A stretch of DNA of 64,000 nucleotides, taken from NCBI GenBank assembly GCA_040954595.2, contig CM082585.2, positions 2,604,001 through 2,668,000 of the forward strand, given 5' to 3'. This DNA is from Balanoglossus misakiensis (lineage: Eukaryota > Hemichordata). The notes under the pieces are model-generated. The model worked only from the letters and a program-made list of their open reading frames with translations, searched no databases and had not been told where the DNA came from. Every line of letters begins with the position of its first letter. The first letter of the stretch is position 1. The translations under genes were made by a program, and so were the position numbers. Positions 31,914 to 44,211 of the stretch are shown piece after piece.

Positions 31914-32054
31914 ACTTTAGAACCACCAGACAGGTAATATGTATCAGGCATGGTGCCTCAACAGCATCTTGGTATTCATCTGCACAGTCGTCATTTGCAC
32001 CACGTTGCTGAAATTCCCCGTCAGCTGGAAATTTGAATGCCAACGGAACTGCGT
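31914..32054 (-). other. Possible exon, weak
   Basis: An acceptor-like 'GACATCAG' precedes 32054, and the frame reads 'VPLAFKFPADGEF' then 'GANDDCADEY'. No clear donor was found and the 3' limit is a guess. It could be an exon joining the Thr/Pro-rich exon at 32.3 kb to the EGF exons, or chance. Confidence 0.2.
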
Positions 32055-32260
32055 CTGATGTCATTGATATCAAAGAAAATCTTTATCTACTGGTCATCCA
32101 ATGTCCTCAGTTAAGACATCAAGCTGCCATCTTCTGATGTCATGTTAGGTAACAAATTATCCAAATACAGTTCCATTGAAATACTGAAAAGTGATAAACT
32201 GTCACTTGCCAGGCAAAAGGGATAGGTGGGTATTATAACTCAGCTCATAACATAACATAC

Positions 32261-32410
32261 CAATGACTGGTTTTGTACATGTACTTGTGGCTGTGTCAGA
32301 GTTGGAACAACATTGGTGCCAGTGGTGACAGGTGGATTTTTGCTGTCGCTCACATTAGGTACTGTCGGTTGTGTTGACTGCACTCCTGTTCGCATTGTTG
32401 ACTGCATACC
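32261..32410 (-). CDS. Thr/Val/Gln-rich exon of unnamed gene
   Basis: A 150-bp exon with acceptor TTATCAGCAG and donor GTATGT. Phase 1 in, phase 0 out. It reads 'MQSTMRTGVQSTQ', 'NPPVTTGTNVVPT', low-complexity Thr/Pro/Gln sequence. Phase 1 at its start agrees with the phase-1 end of the exon at 37592-37775. The protein is not recognised; such sequence could be a mucin-like linker or a disordered nuclear region. Confidence 0.5.
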
Positions 32411-33072
32411 TGCTGATAAGTAAACACAGTAGTATTAAAACGTCAATAACTTCAACGTTAACTTTGGATATCAGCTGTAATACTTTATTCTACTCTGTAA
32501 AACATTTAGAATTTATTCAGAGTTTGGTTTTCAAACAAAGGCGTTTTATATATTGATCAGCATTGTTATTGTTGAAAAATGAATTCTCGTCTGAGTTCAT
32601 TTAATATTCCCAATGGCCATTACTCATGTACAAGTTTTGTATAGAAGCTAAAGACTGAACATTTCATAAAGCTATCCATAGCAGAACAAGAAACTAGGGT
32701 TAATTCCTTCGCTGAAAAATACTGAAAAAAACAATGTTACATGGGCTTTAGCAGTTAGCAAAAATGTCACAAAATTTTACCATGACACTGTTGTATTATA
32801 CCATTGATAGGGGAATACGAAAAGGGGAACTTGAATATTTTTTCCTCAGGTTTTGGCAAAGTATATTCAAACTAATGGTAAATGACTGCCATGGCAACAT
32901 AACATATATGACAGTCAAATCTGTGTTTGTGGCCACCTCTATTATAGTGGCAACTTTGTTTCATTTCATGTACATGTACATTGTACATTAACTGACCTAT
33001 CTATAGAAGCCACCTGTCTATAAATGCCAGTTTAGGAAAGTCCCTTGACTGGCCACTGTAGACAGTGGCTGT

Positions 33073-33242
33073 GAATCTGTACCTGGCCATCTCTGCTGTG
33101 GCTGTGAGTTGATAGAATTCACAGCAGCAATTTGTGGCATCTTACTGAACTGACTAGCATTTGCCATTTGCATGACACCCTCTGTGGCTTTCAGTGCAGC
33201 AGCTGGTGCATGCTGGGAAGTCATCTTTGGTGGTGAAGTTGC
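33073..33242 (-). pseudogene. Unnamed gene, exon 1, copy A (donor lost)
   Basis: Matches exon 1 at 37592-37775 ('MTSQHAPAAALKATEG', 'MPQIAAVNSI') with the acceptor TGGACAG intact. The end is deleted: 'CAGCCAC' runs straight into mini-element sequence and the GTAGGT donor is gone. Confidence 0.6.
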
Positions 33243-33660
33243 CTGTCCAAAAAGAGTAACAAACCTAGTTAATATGAAGCATTATCAAGGCCAGTATTCA
33301 AAACCACATTTTTTAATTCATGACTTCAATTTTTGATTCGATGTTGAGCTTGCAACTCTCAAAGTCCTATTTTCAACACACATACCCACATTAGAGCTTA
33401 TCAACATTAATCTCATTAAAAATTGAATTTGATTAATGAGTCTGTGGCATTATCCAAAGAGTCTTTCCATTTACAGAGTGGCTTTTTTGCAACCAAAACA
33501 GACGTTTTGAATGTGTTTTGAAAAATAAATAGTCTACTGTGTAGACAATGGTAAGACAAGGCTATGCGATACAGTCATAAAAAGCTTTCAATTCACAGGA
33601 TGGGTAACTAGAAACAGCTAATTTGAATCTCAAAAAGTAGAAGGTAGACCACAACTGTAC

Positions 33661-33922
33661 CTGGGTGGACAAAATTGTCTCATGGGGATACTTGAAACAG
33701 TCACATTGGGTTGTTGAGTCCTGTTTGCTGTAACAGTGGATACTGGTTGGTTTGGTAAACTGGTAGGCTGGGCAAAAGGCATTGATGACCTTTGACCTTG
33801 GCCCTGCATCTGGGGCTGACTTGGTTGAATCAGTTTCTGTTGAGAGGACGACAGTTGTTGTGGAGACTGACTTCCAATTTGACTTGGTCGTCCAGGTAAC
33901 AGATGAATTGTTGGTGTAGCAT
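33661..33922 (-). CDS. Unnamed gene, exon 2, copy A
   Basis: A 262-bp exon with TACTGCAG acceptor and GTACAG donor. It reads Gln/Ser/Pro-rich: 'HLLPGRPSQIGSQSPQ', 'QPQMQGQGQRSSM', 'NQPVSTVTANRTQQP'. Phase 1 in fits exon 3, but this frame leaves phase 2 at the donor while exon 1 needs phase 0, so the model is unresolved here. A second frame is also open through the exon. Not recognised; looks like a disordered regulatory or linker region. Confidence 0.45.
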
Positions 33923-33957
33923 CTGCAGTAAAAAGATCTACTTGATTTATTTATATA

Positions 33958-34152
33958 CTGTAAAACAGAAAATTTCTGTGACAGGAAATGTTCGCATAAT
34001 CCTAAGAGACAGCTGTTATGCTACAATTAAATTTCGCATTCTCATATTTCACTAACTGCACCAATATCCCTGAAAAATATTTTTACATGATTTTTTTTTA
34101 AATTCGCATTTTTTGGTTCTCACGAAGTTCACAAAAATTTCCTGTAAGACAG
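33958..34152. mobile_element. CTGTAAAAC mini-element
   Basis: About 195 bp with inverted ends ('actgtaaaac' with 'ctgtaagacagt') and internal 'gttcgcat' and 'tcgcatttttt' words. TA at the left edge suggests a mariner-type origin. Relatives lie at about 36.59-36.80 kb and 45.35-45.56 kb, and at the matching copy-B positions. Confidence 0.5.
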
Positions 34153-34566
34153 TAATTCATCTATCACAAACACAGAGAAAGACTAGAAAAGGTGCAAATC
34201 ACCTACACAAAGCCATGAGTCTCCTCAGAGCAATGAGAAGTAAAGTGCCTTGCTCACGGACACAATATTTTGGTCATGAAGTCACCATCCTCAGATGGTC
34301 CTGCACATATTTCCTACTTTGAATACCCCATGATTCTCTGTTTCTCTGTTCATTCCACGTGTGCATCTGATGAAGGGGACTACATGTCCCCGAAAACTCA
34401 TGCTGTATTTTCAACTCGTTGATCACAGAGTGCTATATAACTTTAACTAATATTGTAGTGAAGATCAACATGGCAATATTCTACTATATCTCACAATTCA
34501 CTTGGTGGTCTAATTATGTGCGGACTTAAATTGACAATGGCTGGGAAGCAACACTGGAGACTTTAC

Positions 34567-34763
34567 CTGGGGATGAACTTCCAACAGTTGATTTGAGAGG
34601 ATTTGAGGTCATACTGGAGGTAGATGCTGTAAACATGGTAACTGTTGATGCGGGTTTCAGTGGCTGTGTTGTGGTAGTGGTTGTAGACAAGTGGAAGTGG
34701 TTGCTATGGTTGTAGGTTTCACTATCGCAACCTCTTTTGTATCACCACTGGACACCGATTTTT
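34567..34763 (-). pseudogene. Unnamed gene, exon 3, copy A (frameshift)
   Basis: The acceptor GTTTCAG and donor GTAAAG are intact. It reads 'EKSVSSGDTKEVAIVKPTT', then shifts frame in a Thr-rich run, compared with the copy at 43.3 kb, and would stop. After the shift the frame gives 'SSMTSNPLKSTVGSSSP'. Confidence 0.5.
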
Positions 34764-35297
34764 CTGAAACACAAAAATGGAGTATTATACAGTTGATGTG
34801 AAATTCTGATGTGGAATCACACAATGTCACTAAACTTGCCTTGAACCTGTACCAGTGTTTCATCCAGGATGTAACCAAGGAAATTGATTGCCCACCTACC
34901 AACAATTTTCAGGAGGATGTGTAATTAATTGGCCAGGCATTGACATGATGGGGAATTATAGGCTGGCTTGTGAAAGTACTGCAACAGAATACACTGCATC
35001 ACTCGCGACAATAACTTCCTTAAGCCTCAGAACGTGTGCAGAGGTCATGAAGTTCTGTCATATTTAGTATTAGCCAACCAGGAACGCATAACAATACGTG
35101 ATGTGTAATAAATATTACAACCATTTTATGGAAGTACCAATTTAGAGTAATGAAAATCTTAACAAACCACAAAATGATGAATTGGTTGTAAATGGCCACG
35201 TAAACAAGTTATATATTTGACCTGTGAACTTTAGAATCTGGATGGTATGATAGCAAATATTTGCATAGCAACAGATACCTACCAGCAAGTTGTTTAC

Positions 35298-35431
35298 CTT
35301 TGAGAAGTATCATGTGGTGTGGATCAGCCGCATAATCCTTCATAGGTACCATCTGTATTTCACGCTTTGTCGCTAAGTTTTTGGAGTTCAGGCCGTTTGC
35401 GGGGTGATATGATTGAGGAATGGACTCCTCT
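35298..35431 (-). CDS. Unnamed gene, exon 4, copy A
   Basis: A 134-bp exon, acceptor TTGACAG, donor GTAAAC, phase 2 in and 1 out. It reads 'EESIPQSYHPANGLNSKNLA', then 'VPMKDYAADPHHMILLK'. Its entry phase matches exon 5 (47268-47366) and its exit phase matches exon 3. The 'MKDYAADPHHM' stretch is the best conserved-looking part but I cannot assign a family. Confidence 0.5.
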
Positions 35432-37048
35432 CTGTCAAAATACAACATTTGCTAAGAATCAAATGTGGCATCCACATGTGAAGTCGTTACTGATGCAACA
35501 AAAACAATTCAAAATTCAAAACAAAGAGTTTTTGAGACTTGAGTTGTTGTCATCATTTTGAAGACAATCAAAACATTGAGCATTCCTCATCTTTACTGAA
35601 AATTTAGTTGCCCTCAGCAAATATACAAGTTCAATTTAATAATCTCATACATACTAGAAAATGTTCCCAAAGCGATGCATTTAGATGTAAAACACATGTC
35701 AATCAATCAAAGTTAATTATAAAACCAGAATTCCTGTTAAATGGGGCTTAATGAAATTGGTCCAAACAGTAAGCTAGTTTGAAAAGATGTTTTGTTTTCA
35801 TCTTCCCTTGTCAGATTGATATGACTATTGTTAGTAGGCAGTGTTGTATGAAATGTTTTATATCGCTTACCTTACCCAACATGGCAGTCAATTGATCTGC
35901 AGTCAATTCACTGTAATTAATACTATCTTGACTTGGCAAGGGATGTGGAGGAGAGTTGCAGATCAATATACAATGTTTCTGTTGTTGTGTGCTGTATGCA
36001 AAGAGAAGAGAAAAACAATATTTCGTTATTGGCAGTATTGTCAGTCAGTGTTTTTTCTAACCCTTCCACCCCAATTTCCTCTTCAGAGGTCCAACCTTAA
36101 CATAGAAAACAATGCTGTTGGACTGAACCATAACGATGATCAGGGTAATGTAACCAGGGTTCCCCAGTCATTTTACTAGCATTCCTCATGGTACCATCAA
36201 TGCAGTCATATTAATGGTAAGACAGGTGTTACATGGGGTTCCAAAATCACTCATTCATGCTCCCCAACAATAGCCAAAATACTGTGTTATCCAAATTCTT
36301 ATTTCCCACCTGTTACAACTTACAAAGTATCTGTCGCAGTCATTTTATGCTCTTTTAGTATTTAGGATCTATTATGGATGATATAATCACCTCTGAACAT
36401 ATATAGACTAGATTGCATGTATAGCTCAACAGAATAATATTGAAGGTCAGAATGCTTTTGATGAGGAAACAACACACCAACTGCGAGATTATATCTTCTT
36501 CGGAGAATTCAATCATTTCATGTTTGTCAAGATACTTTGCAACTGGTGTATTGTTCTCTCATCAAAAGCATTCTGACCTTCAATATTACCGGACTGTAAA
36601 ACGGATTATTTTCATGAAAGGAAATTTTTCGCGACATTAAAAGACCAAACTGTTACGCGAGGATTAATTTTCACATTCTCGTATTTCATTGCATCTTTAT
36701 CTCCGAAAAACATTTTACGCGACTTTTTATTTTCACGTTTGTTGGTTCTCGCATATTTCGCGAAAAATGTATTGCTCGCAAAAACAACCTGTTTTTTTTG
36801 TGGTATGGTAATTTAACAGTAAAACAAAGGTGCAAGCTTTCTCTTATTGTGAGTATGGCAGAGAAAGTTTTTGACTGCTGTCGAATTCTCTGGCAAACAC
36901 TGAAGGATTATGGAACTGAAAATGTTGGTAATACAGTGAAACCTGTCAATAAGACATCTCTCTAATCAGTACACCACTCTATTAAGGAAAGATTGTTCAA
37001 GACAGAAGTGATGGTTTGAATAAAATATTACATGCACATTTCTATTAA

Positions 37049-37298
37049 AGGGACAAAGTCTCTCTCTCGCTGCCCTTTTTTCCATTATGTTTGATACAAG
37101 AGACATTTTATATTAATGTACATATGTATATGTAGTGAATGAATGTTCAACCATACACAATTTCCATCCCGCTTTAATGATATGAGCATAAGAACTCGCC
37201 CAAAATGAATAAATGATAGAGACCGATTGTTCATATTGGTGAGGTTTTTTTTCACTCTCGTGGCTACAAGCAGGGTGGAAGTTGTGTGTGGTCATGAC
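37049..37298. mobile_element. TTAAAGGGACAAAG mini-element, copy A, truncated
   Basis: The left end follows TTAA (37045-37048) and reads 'AGGGACAAAGTCTCTCTCTC', then 'gctgccctttttt'. The interior matches 46.4-46.7 and 63.65-63.97 kb. The right end is missing at about 37298, where other repeat DNA begins. A TTAA target suggests piggyBac or Kolobok relatives. Copy B lies at 41581-41830. Confidence 0.65.
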
Positions 37299-37591
37299 AC
37301 TGGTGTATTATACCATTGATGGAGAATATGAAAAGGGGAACTTGAATATTTGTTTCCTCCGGTTTTGGCAATGTATAATCGAACTCATGGTAAATGACTG
37401 CCATGGCAACATAACATATATGACAGTCAACTATGTGTTTGTTGCAACCTCTATGTAGTGGCAACTTTGTTTCATTTCATGTACATGTACATTGCACATT
37501 TATTGACCTGTCTATAGAAGCCACCTGTCTATAAATGTCAGTTTTGGAAGTCCCTTGACTGGCCAGTATAGACAGGTTTGACTGTACCTAC

Positions 37592-37775
37592 CTCTTTGTG
37601 GCTGTGAATCTGTACCTGGCCATCTCTGCTCTGGCTGTGAGTTGATAGAATTCACAGCAGCAATTGGTGGCATCTTACTGAACTGACTAGCATTTGCCAT
37701 TTGCATGACACCCTCTGTGGCTTTCAGTGCAGCAGCTGGTGCATGCTGGGAAGTCATCTTTGGTGGTGAAGTTGC
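37592..37775 (-). CDS. Unnamed gene, exon 1, copy B
   Basis: A 184-bp exon, acceptor TTTTTGGACAG, donor GTAGGT, phase 0 in and 1 out. It reads 'ATSPPKMTSQHAPAAALKA', 'VMQMANASQFSKMPPI', 'AAVNSINSQPEQRWPG'. The exit phase fits the exon at 32261-32410. Ala/Gln/Ser-rich and disordered in appearance. The donor lies inside a 'gacaggtttgactgtacc' mini-element end. Confidence 0.5.
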
Positions 37776-38192
37776 CTGTCCAAAAAGAGTAACAAACCTA
37801 GTTAATATGAAGCATTATCAAGGCCAGTATTCAAAACCACATTTTTTAATTCATGACTTCAATTTTTGATTCGATGTTGAGCTTGCAACTCTCAAAGTCC
37901 TATTTTCAACACACATACCCACATTAGAGCTTATCAACATTAATCTCATTAAAAATTGAATTTGATTAATGAGTCTGTGGCATTATCCAAAGAGTCTTTC
38001 CATTTACAGAGTGGCTTTTTTGCAACCAAAACAGACGTTTTGAATGTGTTTTGAAAATAAATAGTCTACTGTGTAGACAATGGTAAGACAAGGCTATGCG
38101 ATACAGTCATAAAAAGCTTTCAATTCACAGGATGGGTAACTAGAAACAGCTAATTTGAATCTCAAAAAGTAGAAGGTAGACCACAACTGTAC

Positions 38193-38454
38193 CTGGGTGG
38201 ACAAAATTGTCTCATGGGGATACTTGAAACAGTCACATTGGGTTGTTGAGTCCTGTTTGCTGTAACAGTGGATACTGGTTGGTTTGGTAAACTGGTAGGC
38301 TGGGCAAAAGGCATTGATGACCTTTGACCTTGGCCCTGCATCTGGGGCTGACTTGGTTGAATCAGTTTCTGTTGAGAGGACGACAGTTGTTGTGGAGACT
38401 GACTTCCAATTTGACTTGGTCGTCCAGGTAACAGATGAATTGTTGGTGTAGCAT
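38193..38454 (-). CDS. Unnamed gene, exon 2, copy B
   Basis: Same as 33661-33922, with the same splice sites and Gln/Ser/Pro-rich reading. Confidence 0.45.
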
Positions 38455-39098
38455 CTGCAGTAAAAAGATCTACTTGATTTATTTATATACTGTAAAACAG
38501 AAAATTTCTGTGACAGGAAATGTTCGCATAATCCTAAGAGACAGCTGTTATGCTACAATTAAATTTCGCATTCTCATATTTCACTAACTGCACCAATATC
38601 CCTGAAAAATATTTTTACATGATTTTTTTTTAAATTCGCATTTTTTGGTTCTCACGAAGTTCACAAAAATTTCCTGTAAGACAGTAATTCATCTATCACA
38701 AACACAGAGAAAGACTAGAAAAGGTGCAAATCACCTACACAAAGCCATGAGTCTCCTCAGAGCAATGAGAAGTAAAGTGCCTTGCTCACGGACACAATAT
38801 TTTGGTCATGAAGTCACCATCCTCAGATGGTCCTGCACATATTTCCTACTTTGAATACCCCATGATTCTCTGTTTCTCTGTTCATTCCACGTGTGCATCT
38901 GATGAAGGGGACTACATGTCCCCGAAAACTCATGCTGTATTTTCAACTCGTTGATCACAGAGTGCTATATAACTTTAACTAATATTGTAGTGAAGATCAA
39001 CATGGCAATATTCTACTATATCTCACAATTCACTTGGTGGTCTAATTATGTGCGGACTTAAATTGACAATGGCTGGGAAGCAACACTGGAGACTTTAC

Positions 39099-39295
39099 CT
39101 GGGGATGAACTTCCAACAGTTGATTTGAGAGGATTTGAGGTCATACTGGAGGTAGATGCTGTAAACATGGTAACTGTTGATGCGGGTTTCAGTGGCTGTG
39201 TTGTGGTAGTGGTTGTAGACAAGTGGAAGTGGTTGCTATGGTTGTAGGTTTCACTATCGCAACCTCTTTTGTATCACCACTGGACACCGATTTTT
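39099..39295 (-). pseudogene. Unnamed gene, exon 3, copy B (frameshift)
   Basis: Same as 34567-34763, including the frame break in the Thr-rich run. Confidence 0.5.
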
Positions 39296-39829
39296 CTGAA
39301 ACACAAAAATGGAGTATTATACAGTTGATGTGAAATTCTGATGTGGAATCACACAATGTCACTAAACTTGCCTTGAACCTGTACCAGTGTTTCATCCAGG
39401 ATGTAACCAAGGAAATTGATTGCCCACCTACCAACAATTTTCAGGAGGATGTGTAATTAATTGGCCAGGCATTGACATGATGGGGAATTATAGGCTGGCT
39501 TGTGAAAGTACTGCAACAGAATACACTGCATCACTCGCGACAATAACTTCCTTAAGCCTCAGAACGTGTGCAGAGGTCATGAAGTTCTGTCATATTTAGT
39601 ATTAGCCAACCAGGAACGCATAACAATACGTGATGTGTAATAAATATTACAACCATTTTATGGAAGTACCAATTTAGAGTAATGAAAATCTTAACAAACC
39701 ACAAAATGATGAATTGGTTGTAAATGGCCACGTAAACAAGTTATATATTTGACCTGTGAACTTTAGAATCTGGATGGTATGATAGCAAATATTTGCATAG
39801 CAACAGATACCTACCAGCAAGTTGTTTAC

Positions 39830-39963
39830 CTTTGAGAAGTATCATGTGGTGTGGATCAGCCGCATAATCCTTCATAGGTACCATCTGTATTTCACGCTTT
39901 GTCGCTAAGTTTTTGGAGTTCAGGCCGTTTGCGGGGTGATATGATTGAGGAATGGACTCCTCT
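39830..39963 (-). CDS. Unnamed gene, exon 4, copy B
   Basis: Same as 35298-35431; phases fit exon 5 and exon 3. Confidence 0.5.
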
Positions 39964-42123
39964 CTGTCAAAATACAACATTTGCTAAGAATCAAATGTGG
40001 CATCCACATGTGAAGTCGTTACTGATGCAACAAAAACAATTCAAAATTCAAAACAAAGAGTTTTTGAGACTTGAGTTGTTGTCATCATTTTGAAGACAAT
40101 CAAAACATTGAGCATTCCTCATCTTTACTGAAAATTTAGTTGCCCTCAGCAAATATACAAGTTCAATTTAATAATCTCATACATACTAGAAAATGTTCCC
40201 AAAGCGATGCATTTAGATGTAAAACACATGTCAATCAATCAAAGTTAATTATAAAACCAGAATTCCTGTTAAATGGGGCTTAATGAAATTGGTCCAAACA
40301 GTAAGCTAGTTTGAAAAGATGTTTTGTTTTCATCTTCCCTTGTCAGATTGATATGACTATTGTTAGTAGGCAGTGTTGTATGAAATGTTTTATATCGCTT
40401 ACCTTACCCAACATGGCAGTCAATTGATCTGCAGTCAATTCACTGTAATTAATACTATCTTGACTTGGCAAGGGATGTGGAGGAGAGTTGCAGATCAATA
40501 TACAATGTTTCTGTTGTTGTGTGCTGTATGCAAAGAGAAGAGAAAAACAATATTTCGTTATTGGCAGTATTGTCAGTCAGTGTTTTTTCTAACCCTTCCA
40601 CCCCAATTTCCTCTTCAGAGGTCCAACCTTAACATAGAAAACAATGCTGTTGGACTGAACCATAACGATGATCAGGGTAATGTAACCAGGGTTCCCCAGT
40701 CATTTTACTAGCATTCCTCATGGTACCATCAATGCAGTCATATTAATGGTAAGACAGGTGTTACATGGGGTTCCAAAATCACTCATTCATGCTCCCCAAC
40801 AATAGCCAAAATACTGTGTTATCCAAATTCTTATTTCCCACCTGTTACAACTTACAAAGTATCTGTCACAGTCATTTTATGCTCTTTTAGTATTTAGGAT
40901 CTATTATGGATGATATAATCACCTCTGAACATATATAGACTAGATTGCATGTATAGCTCAACAGAATAATATTGAAGGTCAGAATGCTTTTGATGAGGAA
41001 ACAACACACCAACTGCGAGATTATATCTTCTTCGGAGAATTCAATCATTTCATGTTTGTCAAGATACTTTGCAACTGGTGTATTGTTCTCTCATCAAAAG
41101 CATTCTGACCTTCAATATTACCGGACTGTAAAACGGATTATTTTCATGAAAGGAAATTTTTCGCGACATTAAAAGACCAAACTGTTACGCAAGGATTAAT
41201 TTTCACATTCTCGTATTTCATTGCATCTTTATCTCCGAAAAACATTTTACGCGACTTTTTATTTTCACGTTTGTTGGTTCTCGCATATTTCGCGAAAAAT
41301 GTATTGCTCGCAAAAACAACCTGTTTTTTTTGTGGTATGGTAATTTAACAGTAAAACAAAGGTGCAAGCTTTCTCTTATTGTGAGTATGGCAGAGAAAGT
41401 TTTTGACTGCTGTCGAATTCTCTGGCAAACACTGAAGGATTATGGAACTGAAAATGTTGGTAATACAGTGAAACCTGTCAATAAGACATCTCTCTAATCA
41501 GTACACCACTCTATTAAGGAAAGATTGTTCAAGACAGAAGTGATGGTTTGAATAAAATATTACATGCACATTTCTATTAAAGGGACAAAGTCTCTCTCTC
41601 GCTGCCCTTTTTTCCATTATGTTTGATACAAGAGACATTTTATATTAATGTACATATGTATATGTAGTGAATGAATGTTCAACCATACACAATTTCCATC
41701 CCGCTTTAATGATATGAGCATAAGAACTCGCCCAAAATGAATAAATGATAGAGACCGATTGTTCATATTGGTGAGGTTTTTTTTCACTCTCGTGGCTACA
41801 AGCAGGGTGGAAGTTGTGTGTGGTCATGACACTGGCGTATTATACCATTGATGGAGAATATGAAAAGGGGAACTTGAATATTTGTTTCCTCCGGTTTTGG
41901 CAATGTATAATCGAACTCATGGTAAATGACTGCCATGGCAACATAACATATATGACAGTCAACTATGTGTTTGTTGCAACCTCTATGTAGTGGCAACTTT
42001 GTTTCATTTCATGTACATGTACATTGCACATTTATTGACCTGTCTATAGAAGCCACCTGTCTATAAATGTCAGTTTTGGAAGTCCCTTGACTGGCCAGTA
42101 TAGACAGGTTTGACTGTACCTAC

Positions 42124-42307
42124 CTCTTTGTGGCTGTGAATCTGTACCTGGCCATCTCTGCTGTGGCTGTGAGTTGATAGAATTCACAGCAGCAATTGGT
42201 GGCATCTTACTGAACTGACTAGCATTTACCATTTGCATGACACCCTCTGTGGCTTTCAGTGCAGCAGCTGGTGCATGCTGGGAAGTCATCTTTGGTGGTG
42301 AAGTTGC
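42124..42307 (-). CDS. Unnamed gene, exon 1, copy C
   Basis: Same 184-bp exon as 37592-37775, with one Ala-to-Val change ('MQMVNAS'). It is the last part of block C still nearly identical to block B. Confidence 0.5.
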
Positions 42308-42722
42308 CTGTCCAAAAAGAGTAACAAACCTAGTTAATATGAAGCATTATCAAGGCCAGTATTCAAAACCCCGTTTTAAATTCATGACTTCAATTTTTGA
42401 TTCGATGTTGAGCTTGCAACTCTCAAAGTCCTATTTTCAACACACATACCCACATTAGAGCTTATCAACATTAATCTCATTAAACATTGAAATTGATCAC
42501 TGAGTCTCTGGCATTATCCAAAAGAGTCTTTGCATTCACAGAGTGGGTTTCTAGCAACCAAAACAGACGTTTTGAATGTGTTTTGAAACAATAGTTTACT
42601 GTATAGAAAATGGTAACACAAGGCTATGTGAAACAGTCATAAAAAGCTTTCAATTCACAGGATGGGTAACTAGAAACAGCTAATTTGAATCTCATAAAGT
42701 AGAAGGTAGACCACAACTGTAC

Positions 42723-42972
42723 CTGGATGGACAAAATTGTCTCATGGGGATACTTGAAACAGTCACATTGGGTTGTTGTGTCCTGTTTGCTGTGACAGTG
42801 GATACTGGTTGGTTTGGTAAACTGGTAGGCTGGGAAAAAGGCATTGATGACCTTTGACCTTGGCCCTGCATCTGGGACTGACTCAGTTTCTGTTGAGAGG
42901 ATGACAGATGTTGTGGAGACGGACTTCCAATTTGACTTGGTTGTCCAGGTGACAGATGACTTGGTGTGGCAC
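42723..42972 (-). CDS. Unnamed gene, exon 2, copy C
   Basis: 250 bp, acceptor TACTGCAG, donor GTACAG. The Gln/Ser-rich frame is open ('SHLSPGQPSQIGSPSPQ', 'QMQGQGQRSSMPFSQP'). It is four codons shorter than copies A/B, in frame, which supports the Gln-rich frame being the real one. Confidence 0.45.
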
Positions 42973-43321
42973 CTGCAGTAAAAATATCTAGTTGATTTAT
43001 TTATATACTGTAAAACGGGAAATTTCTGTGACAGGAAATGTTCGCATATCAAAGGAGACAGCTGTTACGCTACACTTAAATTTTGCATTCTCATATTTCA
43101 CTAACTGCACCAATATCCTCTACCTTGGCCCTGCATCTGGGGTTGACTTGGTTGAGTCAGTTTCTGATCACAAAGTGCTATATAACTTTAACTCATATTG
43201 TACTGAAGATCAACACGGCAATACTCTTAATAATTCTACTATATCTCACACTACACTTGGTGGTCTAATTGTGTGTGGACTTAATTTGACAATGGCTGGG
43301 AAGCAACACTGGAGACTTTAC

Positions 43322-43514
43322 CTGGAGATGAACTTCCAACAGTTGATTTGAGAGGATTTGAGGTCATACCAGAGCTAGGCCCTGTAACCATGGTAACTGT
43401 TTGCAGGTTTCAGTGGCTGTGTTGTGGTAGTGGTTGTAGACACTGAAGTGGTTAATATGGTTGTAGGTTTCACTATGGCAACCTCTTTTGTATCACCACT
43501 TGACACAGATTTTT
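43322..43514 (-). pseudogene. Unnamed gene, exon 3, copy C (frameshift)
   Basis: Starts 'EKSVSSGDTKEVAIVKPTT' and keeps the Thr run in frame ('TTSVSTTTTTTQPLKP'), but a later 2-base loss relative to copy A shifts it before 'MTSNPLKSTVGSS'. Copies A/B and C are broken at different places, so the ancestor was probably open. Confidence 0.5.
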
Positions 43515-44072
43515 CTGAAACACAATCATTACAAAAATGGAGGATTATACAGTTTATGTGAAATTCTGCTGCGGATTCACACAATGTCACTAAACTTGTC
43601 TTGAACCTGTACCAGTGTTTCATCCAGGATGTAACCATGGAAATTGATTGCCCACCTTCGAACAATTTTCAGGAGGATGTGTAATTAATTGGCCAGGCAT
43701 TGAAATGATGGGGAATAATAGGCTGGCTTGTGAAAGTACTGCAACAGAATACACTGCATCACTCGCGACAATAACTTCCATAAGCCTCAGATCGTGTGCA
43801 CAGGTCATGAATTTCTGTCATATTTAGTATTAGCCAACCAGGAGCGCATAATAATACGTGATGTGTAATAAATATTAATAAATATATTACAACCATTTTA
43901 TTGAAGTACCAATTTAGAGTAATGAAAATCTTAACAAACCACAAAATGATGAATTGGTTGTAAATGACCATGTAAACAAGTTATATATTTGACCAGTGAA
44001 CTTTAGAATCTAGATCATGGTATGATTGCAAATATTTGCGTAGCAACAGATACCTACCAGCAAGTTGATAAC

Positions 44073-44211
44073 CTTTGAGAAGTATCATGTGGTGTGGATC
44101 AGCCGCATAATCCTTCATTGGTACCATCTGTACTTCACCATATGCTTTGAAGTTAAGTTTTTGGAGTTCAGGCAGTTTGCGGGGTGATATGATTGAGAAA
44201 TGGACTCCTCT
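44073..44211 (-). pseudogene. Unnamed gene, exon 4, copy C (5-bp longer)
   Basis: 139 bp against 134 in copies A/B. The 'VPMKDYAADPHHMILLK' end is conserved. The extra 5 bp puts it out of phase with exon 5, although another frame is open throughout ('RGVHFSIISPRKLPELQK'). Confidence 0.45.

Larger units (their letters stand above)
33073..37604. repeat. Tandem block, copy A
   Basis: 4.53 kb nearly identical to copy B at 37605-42136; only scattered single-base differences were seen (for example near 36330, 36655 and 37303, and a 1-base run difference near 33525). It holds exons 1-4 of the unnamed minus-strand gene and several mini-elements. It is either a very recent duplication or an assembly artefact from two haplotypes. 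Confidence 0.85.
37605..42136. repeat. Tandem block, copy B
   Basis: Near-identical to copy A, offset 4532 bp. Its far boundary is a point where similarity to the third, older copy drops from near-identity (to about 42365) to clear divergence. Confidence 0.85.
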
